DNA from: an uncultured Pseudomonadota bacterium
Lineage (GTDB): Bacteria > Pseudomonadota > Gammaproteobacteria > Burkholderiales > SG8-41
Assembly (NCBI GenBank): GCA_946885605.1
Contig: CAMPGR010000020.1
Location: forward strand, 1 to 39,671
Direction: 5' to 3'
DNA: 39,671 nucleotides
The position numbers and the translations under genes were made by a program. The stretch's first letter is position 1. Every line of letters starts with the position of its first letter. Below the pieces are notes generated by a model. It saw only the letters and a list, made by a program, of their open reading frames with translations, had not been told where the DNA came from and searched no databases. This document shows positions 14,754 to 26,393 of the stretch, piece by piece.

Positions 14754-15617
14754 TTACGACTTTTTGCGCCGCACCGATCGCTGCCCGGAGGGCGTGCCGG
14801 ATGGCTCGGCGCCACGCCGATTCTTCGAAGCGTTGGCATTACCCCGACCGGAATTGGCCACAGCATCGGGCTCCATCGTCTCCACGAGGTGAAGGACATC
14901 TTCACGCAGGTGGTGTGGAAGGCCCAGTCGTTCCACGCGTTTCAATCGCGCGGCGCGCGATGGCAGGCCGTGCAGCCCCAGGAGGTAAAGCAGGAGGTCA
15001 TCCGTCGTATGGGCGGCTGCGAACCCTCCGCGCTGGAAGTCACGTGGCAAGTTAGGGAACGCGGGGAAATGTCCCGGGAATAGCACGCGCACTACGAAAT
15101 CGAGGCAGCTCAGGCACAGCGGCTCGCCGCGTGCGCGCACGTAGCAATAGGGCGTCTCATCCTCGATATAGGGCGCAATACGTCCGGCAAGCTGCTCGCG
15201 AAGCTCGCGCATGGAGCGCTCGTCGCGGAACGGGCGCACGCCGTAGAGATGCTCGACTTGATACAGCCTGCCGTTCGCCTCCACCGTGCCCGACCTGATG
15301 AAAGAGGTAGTCGCTACGCCGATCTCAGGGAATGACCATGCTATCCGCTGGTCGTCCAGCTCGATTGCGATCTGGGTTTCGCTGATCTCCTCGCGAAGGT
15401 CGCGGATCAGAAAAAAATGCACATATCCTGCCTGTCCCGGCGCTGTTGTGCCCGCAATGTCGACTGGAGAAGTGGAACGCGAAGCCGGCTGCGCAGGCCG
15501 CGAGCCGGCGAGCGTCTTGCGGTTGGACGCTTCCGCCCATCCGCTCGCGAGCAGCGCTGTCGTCAGGACAAGAATTGCAAGTGGGATGCTGCGGTGTGCG
15601 GAATATGAGTGGCTCAT
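14754..15617 (-). CDS. Unknown secreted or membrane-anchored protein between mtaD and ubiG
   Basis: A 287-residue product from the ATG at 15617, chosen for the AAGGAG site eight bases upstream (the longer frame starts 14 codons earlier without one). Residues 1 to about 30 form a signal peptide or anchor. The middle has '[38 protein letters not shown]', '[39 protein letters not shown]' (with Cys in CYV, CLSC) and '[17 protein letters not shown]', a pattern of a compact extracytoplasmic domain. The last 40 residues are Ser/Arg/Lys-rich and probably disordered. I do not recognise the family. It lies 45 bases after mtaD and nine before ubiG, inside a cluster where these two are usually adjacent. 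Confidence 0.75.
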   Translation of the reverse strand: MSHSYSAHRSIPLAILVLTTALLASGWAEASNRKTLAGSRPAQPASRSTSPVDIAGTTAPGQAGYVHFFLIRDLREEISETQIAIELDDQRIAWSFPEIGVATTSFIRSGTVEANGRLYQVEHLYGVRPFRDERSMRELREQLAGRIAPYIEDETPYCYVRARGEPLCLSCLDFVVRVLFPGHFPAFPNLPRDFQRGGFAAAHTTDDLLLYLLGLHGLPSRAARLKRVERLGLPHHLREDVLHLVETMEPDAVANSGRGNANASKNRRGAEPSGTPSGQRSVRRKKS

Positions 15618-15662
15618 CGACGCGCTCCTTGCCGGGGCGGCGCGAAAGCGCCTACGCAACGT

Positions 15663-16997
15663 TCAGCTTTCGCCAGCGCGGATTCGTTCTTTCCAGTGGT
15701 TCGCCTTCGCCGCAAGGCGCTGAGGATCAAGCCGCGTCAGTGTGCCGTCATCGAGCAACAGATCCCCATCGACCCATACATGGCTGACGTGTTCCCTTCC
15801 CGCAGCGTATGCAATATGCGACAGCGGATCGTAACACGGTGCAAGTTCGGGCGCAGAGAAAGACACAGCCACCATGTCCGCCCGCTTGCCCTTGCTGAGA
15901 CTGCCGATGGATCGCTCGAGCCCGAGGGCGCGCGCACCGTTCAGCGTGGCCATTTCCAGTGCCGCATGTGACGGCAGGGCGGTCGGGTCTCCGCTCGAGC
16001 CCTTGGCGAGGAGCGCTGCAAGCCGCATTTCCGCAAGAACGTCGAGGCGGTTATTGCTCGCAGCGCCGTCAGTGCCCAGGCCGACGTTGATACCGAGGGC
16101 GTGCATGCGGGAAACCGGCGCAATTCCGCTCGCGAGCTTGAGATTGGAGGAGGGACAGTGCGCGACGTGGCTGCCGTGTTCGGCGAGGAGCGCAATTTCG
16201 TCCTCGGTGAGGTGCACCGCATGCACCGCGATGAGTCCGGGGCCGAGCAGGCCCAGTCCCTGTAACCGCCGCAGCGGGCGTACGCCATGGCTGTTGAGGC
16301 TGCTGTGGATTTCGTCTTCCGTCTCGTGGAGATGGATATGAATCGGTGTGTCGAGTTCGCCCGCGTAGGTCGCCACCTTTTCAAACGTGGCATCGGTAAC
16401 AGTGAAGGGTGCGTGGGGCGCGATGCAGAAGGAAATTCGCGGTTCGTCGCGGAGCGCGTCGCGCAGGCGTAATCCCTTCGCGAGATAGTCAGCGGCATCA
16501 GCGCCATACGGGGAAAGAAATTCCACCACAATCATGCCCAGCGCTGCGCGCATCCCGGCGCTCAGCACGGCCTCGGCTGCCGCTTCGGGAAAGAAATACA
16601 TGTCGTTGAAGCAGGTTATACCGCCACGCAGCATTTCCGCGCACGCGAGCAGCGTCCCGTCCTGCACGAAATCGGGAGAGACGAACTTCATCTCCGCCGG
16701 CCAGATGTGCTTCTGCAGCCATTCCATCAGCGTCTTGTCGTCAGCAAGCCCGCGCATCAGCACCATTGCCGCGTGGGTGTGCAGGTTGACGAGACCGGGA
16801 ATCAACGCGTGCTGGTCGAGGTTCACACGTTCCCGAGGGCGGTAGCGCGACTGCGCGTCGGCGCTCGGGGCGATATCGACGATCGCGCCGTCTCGTACGA
16901 CCACGGCATGATCCTCGAGCACCGCGCGCGCGGGCTCGACGGGAATGACCCAGCGCGCGGCGATCAGGAGGTCGACGTCCACGGACAAATCGTGCAT
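15663..16997 (-). CDS. mtaD: 5-methylthioadenosine / S-adenosylhomocysteine deaminase (TRZ/ATZ family hydrolase)
   Basis: A 444-residue metal-dependent amidohydrolase that deaminates adenosine derivatives such as MTA or SAH. Metal ligands: His73 and His75 in 'VNLHTHAAM', a further His in 'HIHLHETEDE' and in 'AVHAVHLTEDE', and the Asp of 'GLGTDGAASNNRLD'. The outer beta-sandwich is formed by residues 1-65 and the C-terminal 'LSKGKRADMVAVSF...HVWVDGDLLLDDG'. Length and motifs fit MtaD/TRZ-ATZ proteins encoded next to ubiG in pseudomonads. The ATG at 16997 lacks a clear ribosome site and follows the ompA terminator by 16 bases, leaving no room for its own promoter in between. Confidence 0.88.
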   Translation of the reverse strand: MHDLSVDVDLLIAARWVIPVEPARAVLEDHAVVVRDGAIVDIAPSADAQSRYRPRERVNLDQHALIPGLVNLHTHAAMVLMRGLADDKTLMEWLQKHIWPAEMKFVSPDFVQDGTLLACAEMLRGGITCFNDMYFFPEAAAEAVLSAGMRAALGMIVVEFLSPYGADAADYLAKGLRLRDALRDEPRISFCIAPHAPFTVTDATFEKVATYAGELDTPIHIHLHETEDEIHSSLNSHGVRPLRRLQGLGLLGPGLIAVHAVHLTEDEIALLAEHGSHVAHCPSSNLKLASGIAPVSRMHALGINVGLGTDGAASNNRLDVLAEMRLAALLAKGSSGDPTALPSHAALEMATLNGARALGLERSIGSLSKGKRADMVAVSFSAPELAPCYDPLSHIAYAAGREHVSHVWVDGDLLLDDGTLTRLDPQRLAAKANHWKERIRAGES

Positions 16998-17013
16998 GCG
17001 AAAACGAGCGGCG

Positions 17014-17042
17014 AAAAAAAAGCCCTGCCGAAGCAGGGCTTA
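17014..17042 (-). terminator. Intrinsic terminator after ompA
   Basis: AAGCCCTGC and GCAGGGCTT (9 bp, CGAA/TTCG tetraloop) followed on the minus strand by a run of T (the A run at 17014-17021). It separates ompA from mtaD, unless it acts as an attenuator. Confidence 0.92.
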
Positions 17043-17063
17043 GTTTGTATCAGATTTTCCGGA

Positions 17064-17834
17064 TCAGCGCTTGCTCGCGGGCTTCTTGCCTGCAGGCTTC
17101 TTCGCCGCCGGTTTCGGCTTGGCGAGCGATTGCGCCCGGCCGACCACTTCCACGGTCACGCGACGGTTCGGCGCGAGACACTCGATGAGCTGCTTGCGCT
17201 TCATCTTGGCGTCGCAGAACTTGGTGACCGGAATCGGCTCTTTCGGTCCTTTGCCTTCCCAGAAGATCAACTTCTGGTCGACGTTCAGGTTCTTGACCAG
17301 GTAGTCCTTGACGACGACCGCACGACGCTCGGACAGTCTCAGGTTGTACTTCAGGCTGCCGATGCGATCGGTGTGGCCGGTGACAACCACCGCACCGAAC
17401 TGCACGGGCGCACGGGCCTTCGTCGCTTTACGCAGCCCGGCGATGAACTTGTCGAGTTCTTTCCTGTTGTCTTCGGTCATTTCCGCCTTGCCGAACGGCA
17501 TGCCCTGAAGCTCGATCTTCTCCGTGATGTTGAGCATCTGCGGCTTCTTCGGCTTCGGCTTCGCTTCCGGCTTGGGTTTGGCCGGCGGCGGCGCGGGTTT
17601 CGCAACAGGCGGAGCCGGCTTCTTCACCAGATCGGGGTCGCATTCTGCAATGGCGCGCGCCGGGGTCCAGTCGCTCGTACGCACACACACGCCTGCTCCA
17701 GCCGCCCGGACCACACTCCCTTGCGAATCTAACAGGTAGCCTTGGCTTTTAGCGTACTGGGCTGACGCGACCGCAGGAACGAATGCTCCTGCGATGACGA
17801 CGCCAGCCAAGGTATTCCGCAATGCTGCACTCAT
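17064..17834 (-). CDS. OmpA-family peptidoglycan-binding protein with Pro/Lys linker and basic tail
   Basis: A 256-residue protein with a signal peptide (1-25, ending VASA), an N-terminal segment 'VCVRTSDWTPARAIAECDPDLV' with Cys50 and Cys65, a Pro/Lys/Ala linker (71-99, with PPP at 82-84), an OmpA-C domain (about 103-236) and a lysine/alanine/proline tail ('AKPKPAAKKPAGKKPASKR'). The peptidoglycan-binding signature is 'VTGHTDRIGSLKYNLRLSERRAVVVKDYL', and two Cys in 'FCDAKMKRKQLIECLAPNRRVTVEV' are typical of betaproteobacterial and neisserial (RmpM-like) members. It lacks the eight-strand barrel of enteric OmpA. AGGAGG precedes the ATG. Location beside gyrA is conserved in Bordetella-like genomes. 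Confidence 0.93.
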   Translation of the reverse strand: MSAALRNTLAGVVIAGAFVPAVASAQYAKSQGYLLDSQGSVVRAAGAGVCVRTSDWTPARAIAECDPDLVKKPAPPVAKPAPPPAKPKPEAKPKPKKPQMLNITEKIELQGMPFGKAEMTEDNRKELDKFIAGLRKATKARAPVQFGAVVVTGHTDRIGSLKYNLRLSERRAVVVKDYLVKNLNVDQKLIFWEGKGPKEPIPVTKFCDAKMKRKQLIECLAPNRRVTVEVVGRAQSLAKPKPAAKKPAGKKPASKR

Positions 17835-18144
17835 GGTTTTTGATCCTCCTGTTTTCGAAGAAGTTGGGCCCGCTGGAATGCCGGTGAACCGTAAAAAAAG
17901 TGAATCTCTCCCTGTATTTGCTTCATATCATAACGGGGATATCAAAGCAAACTATGCCCGAATCATAACACGGTTTACTCGGAAAGACATATTGGTTGTT
18001 GGCAAAATGAGACACTTTTCGCGCGGGTAGGCGGCTCCATCGCGGGGTGGTTACCCGCTTGGCATACCGCTCGTGCGTGGATTGATGGTGCATCGGTTTT
18101 CTTCGATGCGACGGGATGGCCTGTTGAGCCGCGCTCGGCACGAA

Positions 18145-18174
18145 ATGACGCAGCGCAAATCCCCGCTGTAATAT
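18145..18174 (+). promoter_or_regulatory. Possible gyrA promoter
   Basis: ATGACG (18145-18150) and TAATAT (18169-18174), 18 bases apart, each match four of six consensus positions. If used, the gyrA leader would be about 185 bases and contain both hairpins at 18197-18218 and 18259-18299. A second -10-like hexamer, TATACA near 18308, could serve a shorter transcript. Confidence 0.3.
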
Positions 18175-18196
18175 GGTCTCGGCCGTGCCGTTTTAG

Positions 18197-18299
18197 GGGC
18201 GGATATTGCTGTCCGCCCAGGCCTGTTCCCGATGGACGCCGGGCGCCATTCCGCACTTCGCCAGGGTACGCCCGGGGGTACCGTTTCGGGCACCTGGCG
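18197..18299 (+). promoter_or_regulatory. Two large inverted repeats upstream of gyrA
   Basis: GGGCGGA (18197-18203) pairs perfectly with TCCGCCC (18212-18218). CGCCAGG (18259-18265) pairs with CCTGGCG (18293-18299), and inside it GCCCG (18270-18274) with CGGGC (18287-18291). There is no T run, so these are not simple terminators; they could be RNA leader structures or supercoiling-sensitive DNA. Confidence 0.5.
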
Positions 18300-18367
18300 T
18301 GATAAAATATACAGTTTTTATGCGCTTGCAAAAATCACGCGTCCCCGCGCCTTAGGATCCCCGCTTC

Positions 18368-20929
<2,562 letters not shown>

Positions 20930-20952
20930 ATCCAGCGGCAAGGTAATCCGTA

Positions 20953-22035
20953 ATGACGCGTGTATATAACTTCAGCGCCGGCCCGGCGGTGCTTCCGGAA
21001 CCGGTTCTCGAGCAGGCGGCGGCGGAAATGCTCGACTGGCATGGCAGCGGCATGTCGGTAATGGAGATGAGCCACCGCGGCAAGGAGTTCATTGCGATTC
21101 ACGCGCAGGCCGAGGCGGATCTGCGCGAGTTGATGAGCATCCCCGCGAACTACAAAGTCCTCTTCCTGCAGGGCGGAGCGGCAGGGCAGTTCGCGATCGT
21201 TCCGATGAACCTGCTGCGCGGAAGACAGACGGCCGATTATGTGAACACGGGGCAGTGGTCGAAGAAGGCGATCAGCGAAGCGAAGAAATTCTGCCGCGTG
21301 AATATCGCGGCGAGCAGCGAGGACGCAAAATTCACCTACGTCCCGAAGCAGGCGCAATGGGGGCTCGATCCCGACGCCGCCTATGTGCACATCACCTCCA
21401 ACGAGACGATAGGCGGCGTGGAGTTTCACTGGACGCCGGAAACGGGGAACGTGCCGCTCGTGTCCGACATGTCGTCGCATATCCTGTCGCGTCCAATGGA
21501 CGTGACCCGCTACGGGCTCATCTATGCCGGGGCGCAGAAGAACATCGGTCCCGCTGGACTCACGATCGTCATCGTGCGCGAGGACTTGATCGGCCAGCCG
21601 CTCTCCATTACGCCGTCGGTATTCGACTACAAAGTGCAGGCCGATGCCGATTCCATGATCAACACGCCTCCGACCTACGCGGTCTATATCGCCGGGCTCG
21701 TATTTCAATGGCTGAAGAAACTGGGCGGGCTCGCGAAGATGGCGGAGATCAACGCCGACAAGGCGCGGCTGGTTTACGATTATCTGGATCAAACCGAGTT
21801 CTACCACTCGCCGGTCGCGAAGGAGGATCGTTCGCTCATGAACATTCCTTTCACGCTGCGCAACGCCGCGCTCGACAAGGAGTTCCTGGCACAGGCCGAA
21901 CGCAACGGCCTTACACAGCTGAAGGGACACCGCTCGGTGGGCGGCATGCGCGCTTCCATCTACAATGCGATGCCGATGGAGGGCGTGCGGGCACTGGTCG
22001 ATTACATGCGAGATTTCGAGCGTCGCCATGGCTGA
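20953..22035 (+). CDS. serC: Phosphoserine aminotransferase SerC
   Basis: A 360-residue fold-type I PLP enzyme converting 3-phosphohydroxypyruvate and glutamate to phosphoserine; it also serves pyridoxal phosphate synthesis. The start '[18 protein letters not shown]' is the family signature, and Lys196 in '[12 protein letters not shown]' binds PLP. '[11 protein letters not shown]' and '[15 protein letters not shown]' (phosphate-binding) are intact. Full length. Its stop overlaps the start of the next gene, a 3-phosphoglycerate dehydrogenase, by eight bases, placing two successive steps of serine synthesis side by side. Confidence 0.98.
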   Translation: MTRVYNFSAGPAVLPEPVLEQAAAEMLDWHGSGMSVMEMSHRGKEFIAIHAQAEADLRELMSIPANYKVLFLQGGAAGQFAIVPMNLLRGRQTADYVNTGQWSKKAISEAKKFCRVNIAASSEDAKFTYVPKQAQWGLDPDAAYVHITSNETIGGVEFHWTPETGNVPLVSDMSSHILSRPMDVTRYGLIYAGAQKNIGPAGLTIVIVREDLIGQPLSITPSVFDYKVQADADSMINTPPTYAVYIAGLVFQWLKKLGGLAKMAEINADKARLVYDYLDQTEFYHSPVAKEDRSLMNIPFTLRNAALDKEFLAQAERNGLTQLKGHRSVGGMRASIYNAMPMEGVRALVDYMRDFERRHG

Positions 22036-23221
22036 TGCTTATCGGATCCTTACGCTCAACCAGATCTCGAGCATCGGGCTCAAGCGATTTCCCTCCGGTC
22101 GCTACCTGGTCGGCTCGCAAACCGACCGGCCCGATGCGATCCTGGTCCGCTCGCATGACATGCGCCAGATGGACATTCCCGTAAGCGTGAAGGCGATCGG
22201 GCGTGCGGGCGCCGGGACCAACAACATCCCGGTCGCGAACATGAGCCAGCGCGGCATGCCCGTGTTCAATGCGCCGGGCGCGAACGCGAATGCCGTGAAG
22301 GAGCTCGTCCTGGCCGGGCTGCTGATCGCCTCGCGCAACCTGGTGCAGGCGGTCAAGTTCGTCGAGGGCCTCGAGGGCGACGACAAGACCATCGACAAGC
22401 TCGTCGAGGATGGCAAGAAGCAGTTCTCGGGCAGCGAACTGCCGAAGCACACGCTCGGGGTGATTGGCCTCGGCAAGATCGGCAGCCTCGTCGCCGATGC
22501 CGCGATCAAGCTCGGCATGAACGTGCTGGGCTACGACCCGGAGATCACGGTCGAGGCGGCGTGGAGCCTTCCTTCGGCTGTGAAGAAGGCGCACAGCATC
22601 GAAGAGGTCCTCAAGAACTCGGAATATGTCACGCTGCACGTTCCGCTTCTCGACGTGACGCGCAATCTGATCAACGCCGAGCGGCTGAAGTCGATGAAGC
22701 ACGGCGCGATCCTGCTCAACTTCTCGCGGGACGGCATCGTCGACAACGATGCGGTGCTTGAGGCGCTGCACTCGAAGCGCCTGCGCTACTATGTCTGCGA
22801 TTTTCCGGCGCGCAAGCTGCTCGACGAGCCGCATGTCATCGCGCTGCCCCATCTCGGCGCATCGACGCGCGAGGCGGAGGAAAACTGCGCCATCATGGTC
22901 GTCGATCAGGTGCGCGATTTCCTCGAGAACGGTAACATCCGCAATGCCGTCAATTTTCCCGACGTGACGATGGACCGCGAGTCGCCGTATCGCATGGGCA
23001 TAGCGAACGCCAATGTACCGAACATGGTGGGGCAGATCTCCACTACGATGGCGCAGGCGGGCCTCAATATCCACAACATGCTGAATAAATCGAAAGGGGA
23101 GATGGCCTATACGCTGGTGGACGTGGACAGCCCGGTGCCGGACGAGGTGATCGCGCGGCTCGCCAGGATCGAGGGCGTGCTTTCCGTGCACTATCTTCCG
23201 GTCGACGCGCGGGGCCACTGA
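22028..23221 (+). CDS. serA: D-3-phosphoglycerate dehydrogenase, short ACT-domain type
   Basis: A 397-residue NAD-dependent 2-hydroxyacid dehydrogenase making 3-phosphohydroxypyruvate, the SerC substrate. Nucleotide-binding motif '[16 protein letters not shown]' (GLGKIG at 147-152); catalytic Arg234 (FSRDGIVD), Glu267 (LDEPHV) and His275 (LPHLGAST). An ACT domain covers about 322-397 ('[20 protein letters not shown]'), which in this family senses serine for feedback inhibition. It lacks the intervening domain of long SerA forms. The ATG at 22028 lies inside the serC end. In pseudomonads serC is usually followed directly by pheA, so serA here is an extra member of the cluster. Confidence 0.93.
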   Translation: MADAYRILTLNQISSIGLKRFPSGRYLVGSQTDRPDAILVRSHDMRQMDIPVSVKAIGRAGAGTNNIPVANMSQRGMPVFNAPGANANAVKELVLAGLLIASRNLVQAVKFVEGLEGDDKTIDKLVEDGKKQFSGSELPKHTLGVIGLGKIGSLVADAAIKLGMNVLGYDPEITVEAAWSLPSAVKKAHSIEEVLKNSEYVTLHVPLLDVTRNLINAERLKSMKHGAILLNFSRDGIVDNDAVLEALHSKRLRYYVCDFPARKLLDEPHVIALPHLGASTREAEENCAIMVVDQVRDFLENGNIRNAVNFPDVTMDRESPYRMGIANANVPNMVGQISTTMAQAGLNIHNMLNKSKGEMAYTLVDVDSPVPDEVIARLARIEGVLSVHYLPVDARGH

Positions 23222-23312
23222 AACCGCGGCGAGCGCGGTGAGTGCGGTCCTGGCTGGCGGCGCGAGCCCCGGCTTGAGGCCTCGTACACTTCGCGCCCTC
23301 CCGCAGACCGCC

Positions 23313-24374
23313 ATGACCGACAAGTTGAAGCTCATACGCGAGCGGATCGACGCGATCGACGGCAGGCTGGTGAAGCTGCTTTCGGAGCGGGCGCGGCTCG
23401 CCCAGCGGATCGGGATGCTTAAGCAGGGGGCAGTCTATCGCCCGGAGCGCGAAGCGCAGGTGTTGCGTCGCGTGAAGGACTTGAACCCCGGCCCGCTTTC
23501 CGGCCCGGCGCTCGCCCGCCTCTTCACTGAGATCATGTCCGCGTGCCGTGCGCTCGAAGACCAGATGACGGTCGCCTATCTCGGGCCTCAAGGCACCTTC
23601 AGCCAGGAAGCGGTCATTAAGCACTTCGGCGGCCTCGCCATGACGCGCTCCTGCGCGTCGATCGACGAAGTATTTCGCGAAGCGGAAACCGGTGTTGTCG
23701 GATACGCGGTTGTGCCGGTCGAGAATTCCACCGAGGGCGCGGTCGGGCGTACGCTCGATCTGCTGCTCACGACGTCGGCAAAGGTGTGCGGGGAGGTCAT
23801 GCTCCCGGTGCGGCAGTGCCTGATGGCGCGCGACCGGCGGCGCGAGCGCATCCGAACCGTTTATTCCCATACGCAGAGCCTCGCGCAGTGCCAACGCTGG
23901 CTCGCGCAGCACCTGCCTCACGCGGAGATTGTTGCCGTAGTGAGCAACGCGGAGGCGGCGCGACGCGCAAGCAAGGAGCGGCACGCGGCGGCCATCGCGG
24001 CAAGAACGGCGGCGACGCTCTACGGGCTCCATATCCTTGCGCGCAACATCGAGGACGAGCCGCGCAATACGACGCGTTTTCTCGTGCTCGCGGAGCACGA
24101 CGCGCCGCCCTCCGGGCGCGACAAGACTTCACTCATCCTGTCCACACGCAACGTTCCGGGCGCCATGCACGATCTGCTGACGCCGCTCGCCGCAAGCAAC
24201 GTCAGCATGACGAGGCTCGAATCGAGGCCCGCCCGGACCGGATTGTGGGAGTACGTGTTTTACGTCGACATCGAAGGCCACCGGCAGGACGCCAATGTGG
24301 CGCGCGCGCTCGTGGAGCTCGAGCGCAAGGCTTCATTCCTCAAGAACCTCGGTTCGTATCCCGCTGCCAGCTAG
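23313..24374 (+). CDS. pheA: Bifunctional chorismate mutase / prephenate dehydratase
   Basis: A 353-residue enzyme of phenylalanine synthesis. The AroQ chorismate mutase domain is 1-85 ('IRERIDAIDGRLVKLLSERARLAQRIG', then 'PEREAQVLRRV'). The dehydratase is about 92-270 ('VAYLGPQGTFSQEA', 'VPVENSTEGAVGRTLDLL', 'NTTRFLVL'), and the ACT domain about 280-353 ('PGAMHDLLTPLAASNVSMTRLESRP'), the phenylalanine feedback site. I chose the ATG at 23313; a GTG at 23238 would add a low-complexity tail not seen in the family. No clear ribosome site, so translation may be coupled to serA 91 bases upstream. Confidence 0.96.
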   Translation: MTDKLKLIRERIDAIDGRLVKLLSERARLAQRIGMLKQGAVYRPEREAQVLRRVKDLNPGPLSGPALARLFTEIMSACRALEDQMTVAYLGPQGTFSQEAVIKHFGGLAMTRSCASIDEVFREAETGVVGYAVVPVENSTEGAVGRTLDLLLTTSAKVCGEVMLPVRQCLMARDRRRERIRTVYSHTQSLAQCQRWLAQHLPHAEIVAVVSNAEAARRASKERHAAAIAARTAATLYGLHILARNIEDEPRNTTRFLVLAEHDAPPSGRDKTSLILSTRNVPGAMHDLLTPLAASNVSMTRLESRPARTGLWEYVFYVDIEGHRQDANVARALVELERKASFLKNLGSYPAAS

Positions 24375-24381
24375 AGTCCCC

Positions 24382-25482
24382 ATGACGATTTGCGATCTTT
24401 CGCCCGCTTACATCCGCGGCATCGCCCCGTATCAGCCGGGGAAGCCCATCTCCGAGCTCGCACGCGAGATGGGTCTCGACGAGTCCTCGATCATCAAGCT
24501 CGCCTCGAACGAGAATCCGCTGGGCGTGAGTCCGCGTGCCCGGCGAGCGATAGAGCGCGAGCTCGACGAGCTCGCGCGCTATCCCGACGGAAATGGCTTT
24601 GCCCTGAAACAGGCGCTCTGTGCGCGGTATGGGGTTGCACCGGAGCAGATCGTTCTCGGCAACGGCTCGAACGACGTGCTCGACCTTACCGCCCGAGCGT
24701 TTCTGACGCCGCAGTGCAGCGCCGTCTACTCGCAGCACGCGTTTGCGGTCTATCCGCTCGCAGTGCAGGCGATCGGCGCGACAGGCATCGAAGTTCCCGC
24801 TCTCGACTTCGGGCACGATCCGGATGCCATGATGCGTGCGGTGCGCGCGGACACGCGGCTCGTGTTTCTCGCGAACCCCAACAATCCGACCGGAACGATG
24901 ATCACCGCGCCGAGGCTGGAAGCGTTCCTCGCCGCCGTGCCCTCGAACGTGCTCGTCGTTCTCGACGAAGCCTACAGCGAATACGTGCCGGCCGAATCCG
25001 CTTACGACAGCTTTGCGTGGCTCAGGCGCTTTCCGAATCTGGTCGTCACGCGCACCTTCTCCAAAGTGTACGGGCTTGCGGGGCTTCGCGTGGGATGCGC
25101 GTTTGCCGCGCCGGAGATCGCGGACTTGATGAACCGCGTGCGCGAGCCGTTCAACGTGAACAGCATGGCGCTCGCCGCCGCCGCCGCGGCGCTCGACGAC
25201 GACGAGTTCGTCCGGCGCAGCGTGGAACTCAATCGGGCCGGCCTGAAACAGGTGACGGAAGGGTTGTCGCACTTCGGGCTTCGATACATCCCGTCGTATG
25301 GCAACTTCGTCACCTTCAAAGTGAAGGACGCTTCAGGCGTCTACCAGCGGCTGCTGCGCCGCGGCGTCATCGTGCGCCCGATCGCAAGCTACGGCATGCC
25401 CGATTATCTGCGCGTGACGATCGGCCTCGAATCCGAGAACGCGCGTTTTCTCGAGAGCCTGCGGCAGGCCCTTGCCGGCTGA
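24382..25482 (+). CDS. hisC: Histidinol-phosphate / aromatic aminotransferase HisC
   Basis: A 366-residue fold-type I aminotransferase. PLP-binding Lys228 lies in 'RTFSKVYGLAGLRVG'; 'LASNENPLGVSP' (residues 40-51), 'LANPNNPTGTM' and 'LDEAYSEYV' are standard HisC motifs. Located seven bases after pheA and next to tyrA, it corresponds to HisC2 of the pseudomonad cluster, which likely transaminates phenylpyruvate, hydroxyphenylpyruvate or prephenate besides imidazole acetol phosphate. The full his operon is not in this window. The ATG at 24382 is preferred over the longer frame overlapping pheA. Confidence 0.95.
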   Translation: MTICDLSPAYIRGIAPYQPGKPISELAREMGLDESSIIKLASNENPLGVSPRARRAIERELDELARYPDGNGFALKQALCARYGVAPEQIVLGNGSNDVLDLTARAFLTPQCSAVYSQHAFAVYPLAVQAIGATGIEVPALDFGHDPDAMMRAVRADTRLVFLANPNNPTGTMITAPRLEAFLAAVPSNVLVVLDEAYSEYVPAESAYDSFAWLRRFPNLVVTRTFSKVYGLAGLRVGCAFAAPEIADLMNRVREPFNVNSMALAAAAAALDDDEFVRRSVELNRAGLKQVTEGLSHFGLRYIPSYGNFVTFKVKDASGVYQRLLRRGVIVRPIASYGMPDYLRVTIGLESENARFLESLRQALAG

Positions 25483-25495
25483 GCGGCGCATTCCC

Positions 25496-26377
25496 ATGCC
25501 GGCCAAAGCGAAAATCGGCAAGCTCGTCGTGATCGGCGTGGGGTTGATCGGCGGCTCGTTCGCGCTCGCGCTCAGGAAAGCGCACGCGGTGAAGCGCGTG
25601 GTGGGTGTCGGCCGTACGCGGCGCAATCTCGCGCTCGCGGTGCGCCGGGGGATCATCGATGAGACCGCAGCAGACGCCGGCCGCGCCGTGCGCGATGCGG
25701 ATTTCGTTTTTCTCGGCACACCGGTAGGCCAGATGGCGCACGTCATGGCGCAGATCGCGCCGTGCTTGCCCGCCCACTGCGTCGTCACGGATGGCGGAAG
25801 CACCAAGCAGGACGTCATCGGGTACGCCCGCGAGCTGCTCGGTGCGCACTATGCGCGCTTTGTTCCCTCGCATCCCATAGCCGGCACCGAGAACAGCGGA
25901 GCGGCTGCCGCGCAAGCCGATCTTTTCCGAGACCGCAATGTGATTCTCACGCCGCAGGCGGAGACCTCTCCGGCGGCGCTGCGCACCGTTCGCGCGGCGT
26001 GGGAGCAATGTGGCGCGCGCATCGTGCGGCTCGAGGCCCGCGAGCACGACGAAATCCTCGCCGCGGTGAGCCATTTGCCGCACGTCGTCGCCTTCGCGCT
26101 GGTCAACGCCCTTGCGGCGCGGGACAATGCGCCGAAGCTTTTGCGTCATTCGGGCGGCGGGTTGCGCGATACCGTCCGCATCGCGGGAAGCTCGCCAGAA
26201 ATGTGGCGCGATATCTGCATCGCGAACCGGGAAGCGCTGCTTGCCGCGCTGGACGGCTACACTGCGGAGCTCGCGCGCGCCCGCGCCGCCATAGACAAGC
26301 GCGACGGCACGGCATTGGAGCAGATGTTCGAGCGCGCGCGCAGCGCACGCGCACGATGGCTGCTGCGTCGGCATTGA
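25496..26377 (+). CDS. tyrA: Prephenate (cyclohexadienyl) dehydrogenase
   Basis: A 293-residue NAD(P)-dependent enzyme oxidising prephenate and/or arogenate in tyrosine synthesis. The Rossmann motif is '[16 protein letters not shown]' (11-26); '[12 protein letters not shown]', '[14 protein letters not shown]' and '[18 protein letters not shown]' hold the conserved Ser, His and substrate-binding residues. There is no ACT domain, as in simple TyrA forms. I use the ATG at 25496; a TTG at 25472, overlapping hisC, would add eight residues. aroA follows after 16 bases as a separate frame, whereas in P. aeruginosa tyrA and aroA are fused. Confidence 0.95.
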   Translation: MPAKAKIGKLVVIGVGLIGGSFALALRKAHAVKRVVGVGRTRRNLALAVRRGIIDETAADAGRAVRDADFVFLGTPVGQMAHVMAQIAPCLPAHCVVTDGGSTKQDVIGYARELLGAHYARFVPSHPIAGTENSGAAAAQADLFRDRNVILTPQAETSPAALRTVRAAWEQCGARIVRLEAREHDEILAAVSHLPHVVAFALVNALAARDNAPKLLRHSGGGLRDTVRIAGSSPEMWRDICIANREALLAALDGYTAELARARAAIDKRDGTALEQMFERARSARARWLLRRH

Positions 26378-26393
26378 TGCGGAGCATCCGGCC

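Larger units (their letters stand above)
17835..18367. other. Divergent ompA-gyrA intergenic region
   Basis: 533 bases without a gene. The left part (17900-18010) is AT-rich and holds possible ompA promoters on the minus strand, including TTGCTT and TATGAA 17 bases apart and two copies of ATCATAAC (plus strand). The right part is GC-rich and holds two hairpins and possible gyrA promoters, listed separately. Confidence 0.55.
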
